Positions 52,481-62,355 of a stretch of DNA of 64,000 nucleotides are shown in pieces. Positions within the stretch are counted from its first letter, which is position 1, and each line of letters starts with the position of its first letter. The notes beneath the pieces were generated by a model, which saw only the letters and a program-made list of their open reading frames with translations, had not been told where the DNA came from and searched no databases. Position numbers and translations under genes: made by a program. Source of the stretch: Streptomyces xiamenensis (lineage in GTDB: Bacteria > Actinomycetota > Actinomycetes > Streptomycetales > Streptomycetaceae); contig NZ_CP009922.3 in NCBI RefSeq assembly GCF_000993785.3, positions 5,084,001 through 5,148,000 of the forward strand, given 5' to 3'.

Positions 52481-55400
52481 ATGACCACACGTCATGCCAA
52501 GAGAGCGTCCGAACTGATCCGCCACCGGGGGCGCCGCTACCCGGCCGCCACCGTGGAGGCCGCCGCCCTGCGCGCCGCGGACGTCGCCGAGTGCGCCGCC
52601 GTCCAGTGCCGCACGGCGGACGGCTCCCCGCGGGCCGTCGCCTTCGTGCGCACCACCTCCGGCCGTGCCGTCACGGCCGATGACCTGCCCGGCGTGCCGG
52701 TGGACGAGGTCATCACCGTCACGAGCCTGCCACTGGACCGGCACGGGCGGGTCGACTACCCGCTGCTGCGCGAGGCCGCCGTCCTGGACCGCGAGCCGCT
52801 GCGCGAACGCGAGGCCGGCTGGCGGGAGGCGTACGGGCTGCGCGAGAGCGTCCTGCTCCACCGCGAGGTCTACGACCACGGCTCCCCGGTGACCCCGGCC
52901 GCCCCGGTGGCCGGCGACGGCGCCCCGGGCGGCAGGGCCCCGCGGACGAGCCCGCGCCCGGCCGTCCCCGCCTACGTCCAGGGCCCGCCCCTGCTGGAGG
53001 TACCCGGCGACGCCAGGACCCTGCCCGCCACGCTGCACCGCGCGGCGCGCGCCGGCGAGGACACCGGCTGCCACTTCGTGGACGCCGCGGGGGACACCGT
53101 CTTCGTCTCCTACGCCCGCCTGCTGGCGCGGGCCGAGCGGGTCGCCGCCCGGCTCCAGTCGGGCGGGGTGGCCGCCGGTGACCTCGTGCTGCTGCTGGCC
53201 GGCAGCCAGGAGGAGTTCACCGTCGCCCTGTGGGGGACGCTGCTGTGCGGCGCGACCGCCGTACCGGTGACCCCCTCCGCCGACTACCGGGAGCGGCGCA
53301 CCGAGGCCGAGGCCCTGCGCCGGATCTGGACCACCGCGCACCGGCCCCGGGTGCTGGCCACCGCGGGCCTGCTCCCGGAGGCGGAGCGGCTGCTGGAGGG
53401 CGCCACGCTGCTGTCCCTGGCCGAGGCCGAGGCGTACGACGGGTCGCCCCGGCCGGTCGACATCGAGCCCGCGTCGCCCGCGCTGATCCTGTTCACCTCG
53501 GGAAGCACCGGCACCCCCAAGGGGGTGGTGCAGTCGCACGCGAACCTCCTGAACAAGCAGCGGGCCGCGGTGCAGCACAGCGGCTACGCGGCCGATGACG
53601 TCTTCCTCAACTGGCTCGCGATCGAGCACGTGGTGGGGCTGGTCCACGCGCATCTGCTGCCCGTCTACCTGGGCGCCGCCCAGGTGCACGCCGCGACCGC
53701 GTACGTGCTGGGCGAGCCCACCCGGTGGGCCGAACTGGCGAGCGCCTACCGGGCCACGAACACCTGGGGCCCCAACTCCATGCTCGCGCTGCTCGCCGAC
53801 GCGGTGGCGGACGCCGGCGAGCGGCGGTGGGACCTGTCGGCCGTGCGCCGCTGGATCAACGCCGGCGAGCAGGTGCACTACGGCACCTGCCAGCGCCTGC
53901 TGACGCTGCTGGAACCCCACGGTCTGCCGGCGGGCGCCATCAAGCCCGAGTGGGGCATGTCGGAGACCTGCAACATGGTGATCGTCTCCGACACCCTGGA
54001 GCGGGGCCGGACCACCGGCGTGCAGGACGTGCGCCGCATCCACCCGGACGGCGCCCTGGACTTCGCCGACCGCCCCGGCGGAACCGCCGGCCGGTTCGTC
54101 GAGTGCGGACGGGTGTACCCCGGCGTGGAGGCCCGGGTGGTCGACGAGGACGGCGCCCTCGTGCCGGAGGGCCGCATCGGCACCTTCCAGGTCCGAGGCG
54201 CCACCCGGCTGCTGGAGTACTTCAACAACCCGGAGGCCAACGCGCGGTTCTTCCGCGAGGACGGCTGGTTCGACACCGGCGACCTGGCGTTCGTCCGCGA
54301 CCGGAAGATCACCTTCACCGGACGCGGCGCCGACCGGATCATCGTCAACGGCCTCAACTACCAGAACGTCGACCTGGAGGCGCTGGTCGAAACGGTTCCC
54401 GGGGTGGTCCCCACCTTCGCCGCGGCCTGCTCGGTGCGCGACGCGGATGACGTGACCGACCACCTGGCCGTCTTCTACGTTCCCCAGGACACCGGCCCCG
54501 CCGGCGTCACCACGCAGATCAAGGAGATCCAGTCCGTCCTGCGGCGCGAGTTCGGCCTGTCGGCGCGCTACGTCGTGCCGCTGCGCACCGAGCGGATCCC
54601 CAAGACGAGCATCGGCAAGATCCAGCGCGGCAAGCTCGTCTCCCGGCTCGCGGCCGGGGAGTACGACGAGGAGCTGCGGGCGACCGCCCAGCTGCGCGGC
54701 GCCCGGCAGCGCGTGATCCCGCCGTGGTTCTTCACCGAGACCACGCACCCGCGCGTCCTGCCGGCCCCCGCGGGGCGGCCGGTGGACCTGAGCCTGGCCG
54801 GCGGCTCCCCGGCCGACCGGGAAGCGGTCGGCCGCACCCTGGCAGCGGCACTGACCGTGGTCTCGGGCCCGGCCGCGGAACACCCCACCGAGACCCTCGA
54901 CGCCGTGGTCGACCTGACGCTGACCCGGGACGGCTGGGACGCCTCGGACGTGCTGCGGCTGATCACCGCCACCGCCGAGCGGCAGGCCGCCGAACCGGCG
55001 GGCCGGGCACGGAAGATCCTGCTGGTGAGCGTCGGTGACCGGGGCCGCGACGCCGCCGCCCGCGCCCACCTCGGCGCCCTCCAGGGCTATGTGCGCAGCG
55101 TGCACGGCGACGCCCACGACCCGGCGGTCATCTGGTGCGATCTCGACACCCTCGATGAGGCGAACGCGGCGGCGCTGGCCGCCGAACTGACCGCCCCCTC
55201 GGGCGCGGCGGTGGTCGCCCACCGCGCCGGCGTCCGCTCCGAGCGCGTCCTGGCCCCCGCGCCCGCCGTCGCCCCCGGCACGCCCGGGGCCGCCGCACCG
55301 GTCCTCACGGCCGGCGGCACGTACCTGGTCAGCGGCGGACTGGGCGGGGTGGGCCGCGAGGTGAGCCGCTTCCTCGCCGACCGCCACCAGGCCCGGCTCA

Positions 55401-58400
55401 TTCTGGTGGGCAGCACCCCCCTGGACCGTCTCGACGCCGAACGCCGCCGGGAGCTGAACGCGTTGGCGGCCCGGACCGAGGTGCGTTACCTCGCCGTGGA
55501 CCTGGCCGCGCCCGACGCCGCCGCGCGGCTGCGGGAGGCCGCCGGACCCGGGGCCGTCGACGGGGCGTTCCACCTCGCCGGTCTCGGCACCTTCGGCGCC
55601 CAGACGCTGGAGGGCCTCGACGGGCAGCGGACGGTCGACGCCGAACGCCTGGCCCGGTACACGGCGGTGAAGGTGGGCGGCCTGTTCGCGCTGGCGGAGG
55701 TGGCGGGACCGGCCGCCCCGCTGATCGCCTTCAGCTCCGTCAACGCCTACTTCGGCGGCGTCGGGCACACCGAGTACTCCGCCTCCAACAGCGCGCTCAA
55801 CGAGGCGGTGCGCGTCCTGCGCGCCCAGGGCCACCGTGCGGCGGTCTCGCTCGGCTGGAGCGCGTGGACGGGCCTTGGCATGTCGAAGGGCAACACCGTG
55901 CCGATCGAACGGCGCGGCTTCCTGTCCCTGGACCCCGACCTGGCCCTGGAGTCCCTGCTGCTCGCGCTCGGCCACGACCGCGCGGTCACCTATGTCGGCC
56001 TGGACGGCGCGCATACCGATGTCGCCGCGCAGGTACGGCACAAGCCCGGCTGGCGGCTGGTCCCCACCTACTACTACGCGGCGGACGGCGAGATACCCGC
56101 CGCCGAGATCGCCGCCCTCGCGGCCGGGGCCGAGAGCGCGCTGGTGCCGCAGATCCCCAGGCGGCGCGACGGGCAGGTGGACACCGTCCGGCTGCTCCAG
56201 TCGGCCGGCACCCGCGCCACCGGCGACCGCCCCGCGACGGAGACGGAACGCCGGCTCGCGGCCGTGTGGGAACGCATCCTGGGCACCGAGGACCTGGCAC
56301 GGGACGACGACTTCTTCTCCCTCGGCGGGCACTCGCTGATGGCGGCCCGGCTCGGGAACGACATCCGCGCCGAGTTCGGCGTCACCCTCGCCCTGCACGA
56401 GGTGTTCGAGGACCCGACCCTGTCGGCCATCGCCCGGGTGATCGACGAGAAGTCGGCACGCCCCGCACCGGACCCCGGCTCCGCCACCGCGCCCGGCACG
56501 GAGCCCGGGGACGGACCGTCGGCCGCCCAGCGCCGGATCTTCTTCGCGGAGAACGTCGAACCCGGCCTGGCCCTGTACAACATCGTGGCGGCCTGGGAGC
56601 TGACCGGCGGCATCGACGCCGGCCTGCTGGAGAAGGCCCTGGCCTTCGTCACCCGCCGGCACGAGGCGCTGCGGACGGTCTTCGACACGGTCGGCGGCAC
56701 TCCCGTCACCCGCGTCGTGGAGCGGCCCGAGGTCACGCTGCACCTGTCCCCGCTCGCGGAACTGGACGAGGAGGAGGCGCGGGCCCGGCTGTCGCAGGTC
56801 CTCGACGGGGAACTGCGGCACAAGTACGACCTCGCCGCCGCCCCACTGGCCCGCTGCACCCTCGCCCAACTGCCGCGCGAACGGTCGGTGCTGATCGTCT
56901 CGCACCACCATCTGGCCTCCGACGGCTGGTCGCTCGGCGTCTTCATGCGCGACCTCGTCCTGGTGTACAACGCGCTGGCGACGCAGGACATGCCGGACCT
57001 GCCGGCCGTCCCGGCGGACGTCCCGGCGGCGGTGCGCCGCCAGGACGCGGCCGGCGCCGCCTCCGACAGCTCCGCGCACCACTGGCGCCGGCTGCTGGAA
57101 CGGGACATCGCCCCGCTGGAACTGCCCCTGGACCACCCCCGGCCGCAGATGCAGTCCTACGCGGGGGACACCCTCTTCCTCCGTCTCGATCCGCAGGAGG
57201 TGCGGCGGATCACCGCCGCGGCGGCCGGCGTCGGCGTCTCCACGGCGGTCTGGCTGGCCACCGCCTTCGGTGTGCTGCTGTCCCGGCTCACCGGGCGGCA
57301 GGACTTCCTCCTCGGCATGCCCGCGATGCGCCGCGACGACCCGGGACTGGCCGAGGCCGTCGGCATGTTCGTCAACACCCTCCCGTACCCGATGTCGGTG
57401 CCCGCCGACCGGACGGTGCACGAGCAGTGCGCGGCGGTCCGGCAGGGGATGACGGAACTGCTGCGGCACCAGGACTACCCGTTCGACCACATGGTGGCGG
57501 ACTTCGCCCCCGAACGGGACACCTCCCGCCCGCCGCTGGCCCAGACCATGTTCAACTACGTCCCCACGGAGGACTTCCCGCAGTTCGCCGGCACCACCAG
57601 GTCCCCGCTGGAACTGCGGCACCGCATCGCCCGCTTCGAGCTGTCGCTGCACGCCTACGAGCGGGAGGACGGGCTGGTCCTCGCCTTCGAGTACGCCACC
57701 GCGCTCTTCCGCGAGGAGACCGTACTCGGCTGGCAGCGGGCGTTCCGCACCCTGCTGGAGGCCATGGCCGAGGACCCGCGGCGGACGGTCTCCCGGCTGA
57801 CCGCCGTCCCCGCCGGGGAACGGGAAGCCGCCCTGCGGCTGGGCCGCAACACCCGCGAGACACCCGAACAGGGCTCGGTGGCCGCCGCGTTCGCCTCCAC
57901 GGCGCGCGCCTTCGCCGGCCGCACCGCACTGGTCCACGGCGAACAGCGCCTCACCTACCGCGAGCTGGACGCCCACAGCGCCGGCGTCGCGGCGCACCTC
58001 GCCGCGCACGGCGTGGCGGCCGGCGACCGGGTGGCGCTCGACGCGGCCAAGCGGGTCGAGACGGTCGTGGGGATGCTCGGCATCCTGCGCCTGGGCGCCT
58101 CCTACGTACCGGTCGACCCTGACCAGCCGGCGTCGGTGACCTCGGCCGTCCTGCGGGCCGGCGGGATCCGCGGCCACCTCACCACCACCGGCTGGGTCGC
58201 CGTCGACGCGGCGGGCGAGCCCGCAGGGGAGGTACGGGAGATCCCGTTCCGCTCCACCACGGACACCGCCCCGGACCGCGACATCCCCGGGTCCTGCGAG
58301 GCCTACGTGATGTTCACCTCCGGCACCACCGGGGTGCCCAAGGGCGTCGCCATCGCCAACTCCAGCATCGTGGGCCTGGTCCGCGATCCGGACTGGATCA

Positions 58401-60445
58401 CCTTCGACGAGGGAACACGGGTCCTGCAGACCGGGTCGCTGTCCTTCGACGCGGCCACCCTGGAGGTGTGGGCGCCGCTGCTCAACGGCGGCACCCTGGT
58501 CCTGACGGACAAGGAGAACATCCTCGATGTCACCCGGCTCCGCGCGGAGATCGAGCGCTCGCGTCCCACCCTCATGTGGGTGAGCGCCCCGCTGTTCCAC
58601 CAGCTGACCGATGCCGACGCCGCGCTGTTCGCCGGGGTGGCGGATCTGCTGGTGGGCGGGGACGTGGTCTCACCCGAGCACGTCAACCGGGTGCTGGAGC
58701 GGTGCCCCGGAACACGGATCACCAACGGCTACGGGCCCACGGAGAACACCACGTTCACCACCACGCACACCATGACCGCTCCCGTGCACGGTGCCGTGCC
58801 GATCGGCCGGCCCATCCGGGGCCGTACCGCCCTCGTCGTCGACGACCACGGCGAGGTGGTGCCGTTCGGCGTCCAGGGCGAGCTGTACGTCGGCGGCGAA
58901 GGACTGGCCCTGGGCTATGTCGGCAACGCCGGGGAGACCGCGCGGCGGTTCACCGAGATCCCGGCCCTTCCGGGGGAACGCCTGTACCGCACCGGCGACT
59001 TCGCGACGCTCGACGCCGACGGCGTGGTCCACTACCGGGGCCGCCGCGACGGGCAGGTCAAGGTCCGCGGCCACCGGGTGGAACTGGACGCGGTACGGGC
59101 CGCGCTGTGCTCCCTGCCGGGGGTCCGCGACGCGTTCGTCCTCAGCGTCGCCGAAGCCGGCGGCGCGCTCACCGCGCACGTCGCCGCCGACGGGACCGAC
59201 CCCGCCGAACTGCGCACCAGGGTGCGCGGACTGCTCCCCCCGTACGCGGTGCCCTCCGTGATCCAGGTCTACGAGGCGCTGCCGCTCAAGAGCAGCGGCA
59301 AGGTGGACGTGTCACTGCTGCGCACCGCCGCCGACGCCCCGGTGGCCGATCCGGCGGCTGCCTCCACCGAGCCCCTCCCGCCGCGCGCGGAGCGCCTGCT
59401 GGCCGCGTACGCGTCGGTGCTGAACCTCCCGCGGGTCGGCCCGGACGACTCCTTCTTCGAACTGGGCGGCGACTCGCTGCTCACCATCAAGCTGGTGGCG
59501 CTGCTCCGGGAGGAAGACGTCCTGGTCGACCCCAAGCAGGTGTTCCTCTACCCGGACGTGCGCACCCTCGCCGCGGCCCTGGAGGACCACGAGCAGCAGG
59601 TCACCGCCCGTGGCGGCCGGCCGGCCGCCAAGCTGGTGCGGCTGCGGCCCACCCCGGGGGACGGGCCGGACATCGTCTTCGCCCCGCCGGCCGGCGGAAC
59701 GGTGCTCGGCTACATCGAACTCGCCCGCCACCTGCGGGGGTTCGGGGCGATCCACGGGGTGGAGGCACCCGGTCTCGCGGCCGGCGAGTCCCTGGTCCTG
59801 CCGAGCTTCGAGGAAGCGGTCGACTTCTGCTTCGAGGCGGCGGAGGACGTGCTCGGCGACGGCGGATACGTCGGGGGCCACTCGCTGGGCGGCCACATCG
59901 CCTTCCACCTGGCCGCGACGCTCATCGACAAGGGCGTGAAGCCCAAGGGGCTGATCATCCTCGACACCCCGCCGAACCTGGGGGACATCCCGGTCGCGGA
60001 CGCCGACCTGACGGAGGAGGAGACCCGCGTCTTCATCCTCGCGATGGGCATCGGCGGCATGCTCGACCAGGACCGCGACCTCCTGCGGAAGCTTCCCTAC
60101 GAGGAGGCCAAGCGGGTCCTGCTCGACCGGGCACGCAAGGACCCCCGGGTCGCGGCGTTCCTGAGCGCGGAGTACCTGGACCGGTTCCTGCGGCTGCAGA
60201 TGCACCAGTTGATGTACTCGCGCGACGTGGCCCTGCCGGACCGGAAGCTGGACATCCCGGTCTTCGTCTTCCGCACCGGACAGCACGCGAGCGACGTCGC
60301 GGGCCTGTTCTCCGACTGGTCCCGGTACACCACCCGGGAGGTCACCTTCGTCGACATCCCCGGCGACCACGCCTCGATGCTGCGCTCGCCGCACGTCACC
60401 GAGGTCGCCAGGCTCCTCGACGAACACTGCGGCGCCCCACGGTGA
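52481..60445 (+). CDS. Depsipeptide synthetase 2, valinomycin/cereulide type (Vlm2/CesB-like)
   Basis: 2654 residues. Domains: N-terminal A-subdomain-like piece 1-110 (LIRHRGRRYPAATVEAAAL, LPLDRHGRVDYPLL); keto-acid adenylation 170-750 (SGSTGTPKG about 340, IPKTSIGKIQR about 705); ketoreductase 940-1180 (VSGGLGGVGRE, SSVNAY, YSASN); pseudo-Asub piece about 1190-1250; PCP3 (LGGHS, Ser1285); C4 1340-1780 (HHLASDG); A4 1800-2290, with the same D-A-L-W-L-G-G-T-F code for valine; PCP4 (Ser2332); TE 2390-2654 (GGHSLGG, Ser2468; GDHASML His). No epimerase, so the last residue stays L-Val. The TE of this family oligomerises and cyclises a tetradepsipeptide. It starts 24 bases after the first synthetase. 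Confidence 0.9.
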   Translation: MTTRHAKRASELIRHRGRRYPAATVEAAALRAADVAECAAVQCRTADGSPRAVAFVRTTSGRAVTADDLPGVPVDEVITVTSLPLDRHGRVDYPLLREAAVLDREPLREREAGWREAYGLRESVLLHREVYDHGSPVTPAAPVAGDGAPGGRAPRTSPRPAVPAYVQGPPLLEVPGDARTLPATLHRAARAGEDTGCHFVDAAGDTVFVSYARLLARAERVAARLQSGGVAAGDLVLLLAGSQEEFTVALWGTLLCGATAVPVTPSADYRERRTEAEALRRIWTTAHRPRVLATAGLLPEAERLLEGATLLSLAEAEAYDGSPRPVDIEPASPALILFTSGSTGTPKGVVQSHANLLNKQRAAVQHSGYAADDVFLNWLAIEHVVGLVHAHLLPVYLGAAQVHAATAYVLGEPTRWAELASAYRATNTWGPNSMLALLADAVADAGERRWDLSAVRRWINAGEQVHYGTCQRLLTLLEPHGLPAGAIKPEWGMSETCNMVIVSDTLERGRTTGVQDVRRIHPDGALDFADRPGGTAGRFVECGRVYPGVEARVVDEDGALVPEGRIGTFQVRGATRLLEYFNNPEANARFFREDGWFDTGDLAFVRDRKITFTGRGADRIIVNGLNYQNVDLEALVETVPGVVPTFAAACSVRDADDVTDHLAVFYVPQDTGPAGVTTQIKEIQSVLRREFGLSARYVVPLRTERIPKTSIGKIQRGKLVSRLAAGEYDEELRATAQLRGARQRVIPPWFFTETTHPRVLPAPAGRPVDLSLAGGSPADREAVGRTLAAALTVVSGPAAEHPTETLDAVVDLTLTRDGWDASDVLRLITATAERQAAEPAGRARKILLVSVGDRGRDAAARAHLGALQGYVRSVHGDAHDPAVIWCDLDTLDEANAAALAAELTAPSGAAVVAHRAGVRSERVLAPAPAVAPGTPGAAAPVLTAGGTYLVSGGLGGVGREVSRFLADRHQARLILVGSTPLDRLDAERRRELNALAARTEVRYLAVDLAAPDAAARLREAAGPGAVDGAFHLAGLGTFGAQTLEGLDGQRTVDAERLARYTAVKVGGLFALAEVAGPAAPLIAFSSVNAYFGGVGHTEYSASNSALNEAVRVLRAQGHRAAVSLGWSAWTGLGMSKGNTVPIERRGFLSLDPDLALESLLLALGHDRAVTYVGLDGAHTDVAAQVRHKPGWRLVPTYYYAADGEIPAAEIAALAAGAESALVPQIPRRRDGQVDTVRLLQSAGTRATGDRPATETERRLAAVWERILGTEDLARDDDFFSLGGHSLMAARLGNDIRAEFGVTLALHEVFEDPTLSAIARVIDEKSARPAPDPGSATAPGTEPGDGPSAAQRRIFFAENVEPGLALYNIVAAWELTGGIDAGLLEKALAFVTRRHEALRTVFDTVGGTPVTRVVERPEVTLHLSPLAELDEEEARARLSQVLDGELRHKYDLAAAPLARCTLAQLPRERSVLIVSHHHLASDGWSLGVFMRDLVLVYNALATQDMPDLPAVPADVPAAVRRQDAAGAASDSSAHHWRRLLERDIAPLELPLDHPRPQMQSYAGDTLFLRLDPQEVRRITAAAAGVGVSTAVWLATAFGVLLSRLTGRQDFLLGMPAMRRDDPGLAEAVGMFVNTLPYPMSVPADRTVHEQCAAVRQGMTELLRHQDYPFDHMVADFAPERDTSRPPLAQTMFNYVPTEDFPQFAGTTRSPLELRHRIARFELSLHAYEREDGLVLAFEYATALFREETVLGWQRAFRTLLEAMAEDPRRTVSRLTAVPAGEREAALRLGRNTRETPEQGSVAAAFASTARAFAGRTALVHGEQRLTYRELDAHSAGVAAHLAAHGVAAGDRVALDAAKRVETVVGMLGILRLGASYVPVDPDQPASVTSAVLRAGGIRGHLTTTGWVAVDAAGEPAGEVREIPFRSTTDTAPDRDIPGSCEAYVMFTSGTTGVPKGVAIANSSIVGLVRDPDWITFDEGTRVLQTGSLSFDAATLEVWAPLLNGGTLVLTDKENILDVTRLRAEIERSRPTLMWVSAPLFHQLTDADAALFAGVADLLVGGDVVSPEHVNRVLERCPGTRITNGYGPTENTTFTTTHTMTAPVHGAVPIGRPIRGRTALVVDDHGEVVPFGVQGELYVGGEGLALGYVGNAGETARRFTEIPALPGERLYRTGDFATLDADGVVHYRGRRDGQVKVRGHRVELDAVRAALCSLPGVRDAFVLSVAEAGGALTAHVAADGTDPAELRTRVRGLLPPYAVPSVIQVYEALPLKSSGKVDVSLLRTAADAPVADPAAASTEPLPPRAERLLAAYASVLNLPRVGPDDSFFELGGDSLLTIKLVALLREEDVLVDPKQVFLYPDVRTLAAALEDHEQQVTARGGRPAAKLVRLRPTPGDGPDIVFAPPAGGTVLGYIELARHLRGFGAIHGVEAPGLAAGESLVLPSFEEAVDFCFEAAEDVLGDGGYVGGHSLGGHIAFHLAATLIDKGVKPKGLIILDTPPNLGDIPVADADLTEEETRVFILAMGIGGMLDQDRDLLRKLPYEEAKRVLLDRARKDPRVAAFLSAEYLDRFLRLQMHQLMYSRDVALPDRKLDIPVFVFRTGQHASDVAGLFSDWSRYTTREVTFVDIPGDHASMLRSPHVTEVARLLDEHCGAPR

Positions 60446-60567
60446 CGCGCCGGGCCGGCGAGCCGCACACCGCGCTCGCCGGCCCGGACCGGCCCGGCGA
60501 GGGCAGCCGTACACCGTCCGGGTGCCCTCGCCGGCAGCCGGACACGACAGCAGGGAAAGGAGACACG

Positions 60568-61443
60568 ATGATCAAGGTCGAAGGGCTGACCAAGCGCTTC
60601 ACACCCTTCCAGGGCGTGTTCGAGGTCAACCTTGAGGTGGGACGGGGGGAGGTGCTGGGATTCATCGGCCCGAACGGAGCCGGCAAGTCCACCACCATCC
60701 GCCATCTGATGGGGTACCTCCAACAGGACGCCGGGCACGCCGAGATCGACGGCCACGACTGCTGGCACGAGCCGGTGGCCGCCAAGGCACGCCTGGGCTA
60801 CCTCCCGGGTGAGATCGGCTTCCCCCAGGGCGTCTCAGCCCGGACCTTTCTGCGCATGCAGGGGGAGTTGCGCGGGCACACGGACACCCGGCGGCGGGAC
60901 GAACTCGTCGACCGGCTCCGGCTGCGTCTGGACACGCCGATCGGCAAGATGTCCAAGGGCATGAAGCAGAAGCTCGCCATCATCGCGACCTTCATGACCG
61001 ACCCCGAGGTGGTCATCCTCGACGAACCCGCCAGCGGTCTCGACCCGCTCATGCAGGACGAGCTGATCGCGCTGCTCGTCGAGGCGAAGCGGGCGGGCAC
61101 CACGATCCTGCTCTCCTCCCACATCTTCGAGGAGGTGGAGGCGGTCGCGGACCGCATCAGCATCATCCGGGACGGGCGCATCGTCTCGACCCAGACGATG
61201 GAATCGGTCCGCACCGCCCTGCGGACCGCTCTGAAGGTGACGTTCACGGAGAAGGTGAGCGCCGCGTCCTTCGCGGGCTTCGCGGTGGAACAGGCGGGCC
61301 CGCGCACCCTGGTCTTCCAGCCCCGCGGCGACACCGGGGAGATCGTCAGAGCCCTGGCGCCGCACCCCGTTGCCGACGTGGAGACCGAACGCCAGTCCTT
61401 CCGCGACTACTTCCGTGAGGCGTACCGAGGAGAGGTGGCGTGA
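60568..61443 (+). CDS. ABC-type exporter ATPase (CesC-like)
   Basis: 291 residues from ATG 60568 with GGGAAAGGAG upstream. Walker A GPNGAGKST, signature variant MSKGMKQKLAII (K replacing the more usual GG, typical of drug and bacteriocin exporters), Walker B VVILDEPASGLDPL, and the switch His in SSHIFEE. It follows the synthetase by 122 bases and overlaps the permease. Probable role is export of, and self-protection from, the ionophore. Confidence 0.88.
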   Translation: MIKVEGLTKRFTPFQGVFEVNLEVGRGEVLGFIGPNGAGKSTTIRHLMGYLQQDAGHAEIDGHDCWHEPVAAKARLGYLPGEIGFPQGVSARTFLRMQGELRGHTDTRRRDELVDRLRLRLDTPIGKMSKGMKQKLAIIATFMTDPEVVILDEPASGLDPLMQDELIALLVEAKRAGTTILLSSHIFEEVEAVADRISIIRDGRIVSTQTMESVRTALRTALKVTFTEKVSAASFAGFAVEQAGPRTLVFQPRGDTGEIVRALAPHPVADVETERQSFRDYFREAYRGEVA

Positions 61444-62249
61444 TGAACCGGACCGTTCTGAGGTATTCGTTCCTCACCAACGCGCCGCTGCTGGCCGCCG
61501 CCGCGGTGGTGATCGGCTCGATGGTGCTGTCACTGGCGTGGCTCTTCCCGCTGCTGTCCGCCGACGCCACCTACACGGAGATGCTGGACACGATCCCCGA
61601 GCAGCTGCGGCAGGCGCTGGGGGTATCGGGGGACCAGACGCAGTATTTCGGGTTCCTGACGGCCAACTACTACAACTCGCTGCACCTTTACTTCATGATG
61701 GCGCTCGTCCTGCTGCTGGGGCACCGGCTGGCGTCCAAGCCGATCGACGACACCTCCTTGAACTATTTCCTCAACGGCGCCCTGCCCAGGGCCTCCTACC
61801 TGATCGCGCGTCTGGTGTTCTTCCTGCTCGCCTCGGTGGGGATCGCCGTGGTCTCGCTGGTCTCCATGGTGCTGGGCCAGTTGGTGTTCGACTGGGGCTC
61901 GCCCATCGAATGGCAGGGCATGGTCGTGCTCAACGTCAATCTGCTGGTGCTGTTCCTCTTCCTGGGCTCGGTCGTCTTCCTGATCCGGATGCTGACGAAC
62001 ACCGGTGTCGAGGCGCTCGCGGGCTCCACCGGGCTGGTCATATTCCAGTACTTCCTGAGCATGGTGGAGCCGCTGAGCCCGAACCTGTCCTTCCTGCGGT
62101 ACTTCACGGTCTTCTCCCTGTTCGACGTGGACCGTCACGTCGGCAACACCGGGGTCTTCGCGGCCGTGGTGCTGGGTCTGACCGCCGCCTCCGTGGCGGT
62201 CTCGGCCGTCTCGGTCCAGCTGTTCCGGCGCAAGGACCTGTTCCTCTGA
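61443..62249 (+). CDS. ABC-2-type exporter permease (CesD-like)
   Basis: 268 residues from ATG 61443 (a GTG three bases earlier is possible). About six membrane segments: residues 15-40, 80-98, 118-142, 160-182, 195-215 and 238-258. ABC-2-type topology, lacking sequence specificity motifs. Coupled to the ATPase (ATGA-type overlap) and last gene of the depsipeptide operon. Confidence 0.85.
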   Translation: MNRTVLRYSFLTNAPLLAAAAVVIGSMVLSLAWLFPLLSADATYTEMLDTIPEQLRQALGVSGDQTQYFGFLTANYYNSLHLYFMMALVLLLGHRLASKPIDDTSLNYFLNGALPRASYLIARLVFFLLASVGIAVVSLVSMVLGQLVFDWGSPIEWQGMVVLNVNLLVLFLFLGSVVFLIRMLTNTGVEALAGSTGLVIFQYFLSMVEPLSPNLSFLRYFTVFSLFDVDRHVGNTGVFAAVVLGLTAASVAVSAVSVQLFRRKDLFL

Positions 62250-62258
62250 GCCACCGGC

Positions 62259-62284
62259 GGCCCCGGCTCACCCGAGCCGGGGCC
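62259..62284 (+). terminator. Terminator of the depsipeptide operon
   Basis: A perfect 11-bp GC stem (62259-62269 with 62274-62284) with a 4-base loop lies ten bases after the permease stop. Confidence 0.75.
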
Positions 62285-62355
62285 GTCACCGGTGACGCCC
62301 GGCAGGCGGTGGGCCGCCGGGAGCGCCGAGGCCCTCGCGGAGGGGAGCGGCTGGC

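Noticed and set aside
52170..52760. Reading the A-domain fragments as decay of a deleted adenylation module
   Set aside because: Depsipeptide keto-acid modules normally carry split pseudo-Asub sequences, both genes are intact, and domain order is complete, so decay is not needed.
52457..58600. A 2047-residue open frame opposite the second synthetase
   Set aside because: It is a GC-driven shadow with His/Gly/Arg-rich composition and no domains, while the plus strand encodes clear synthetase domains throughout.
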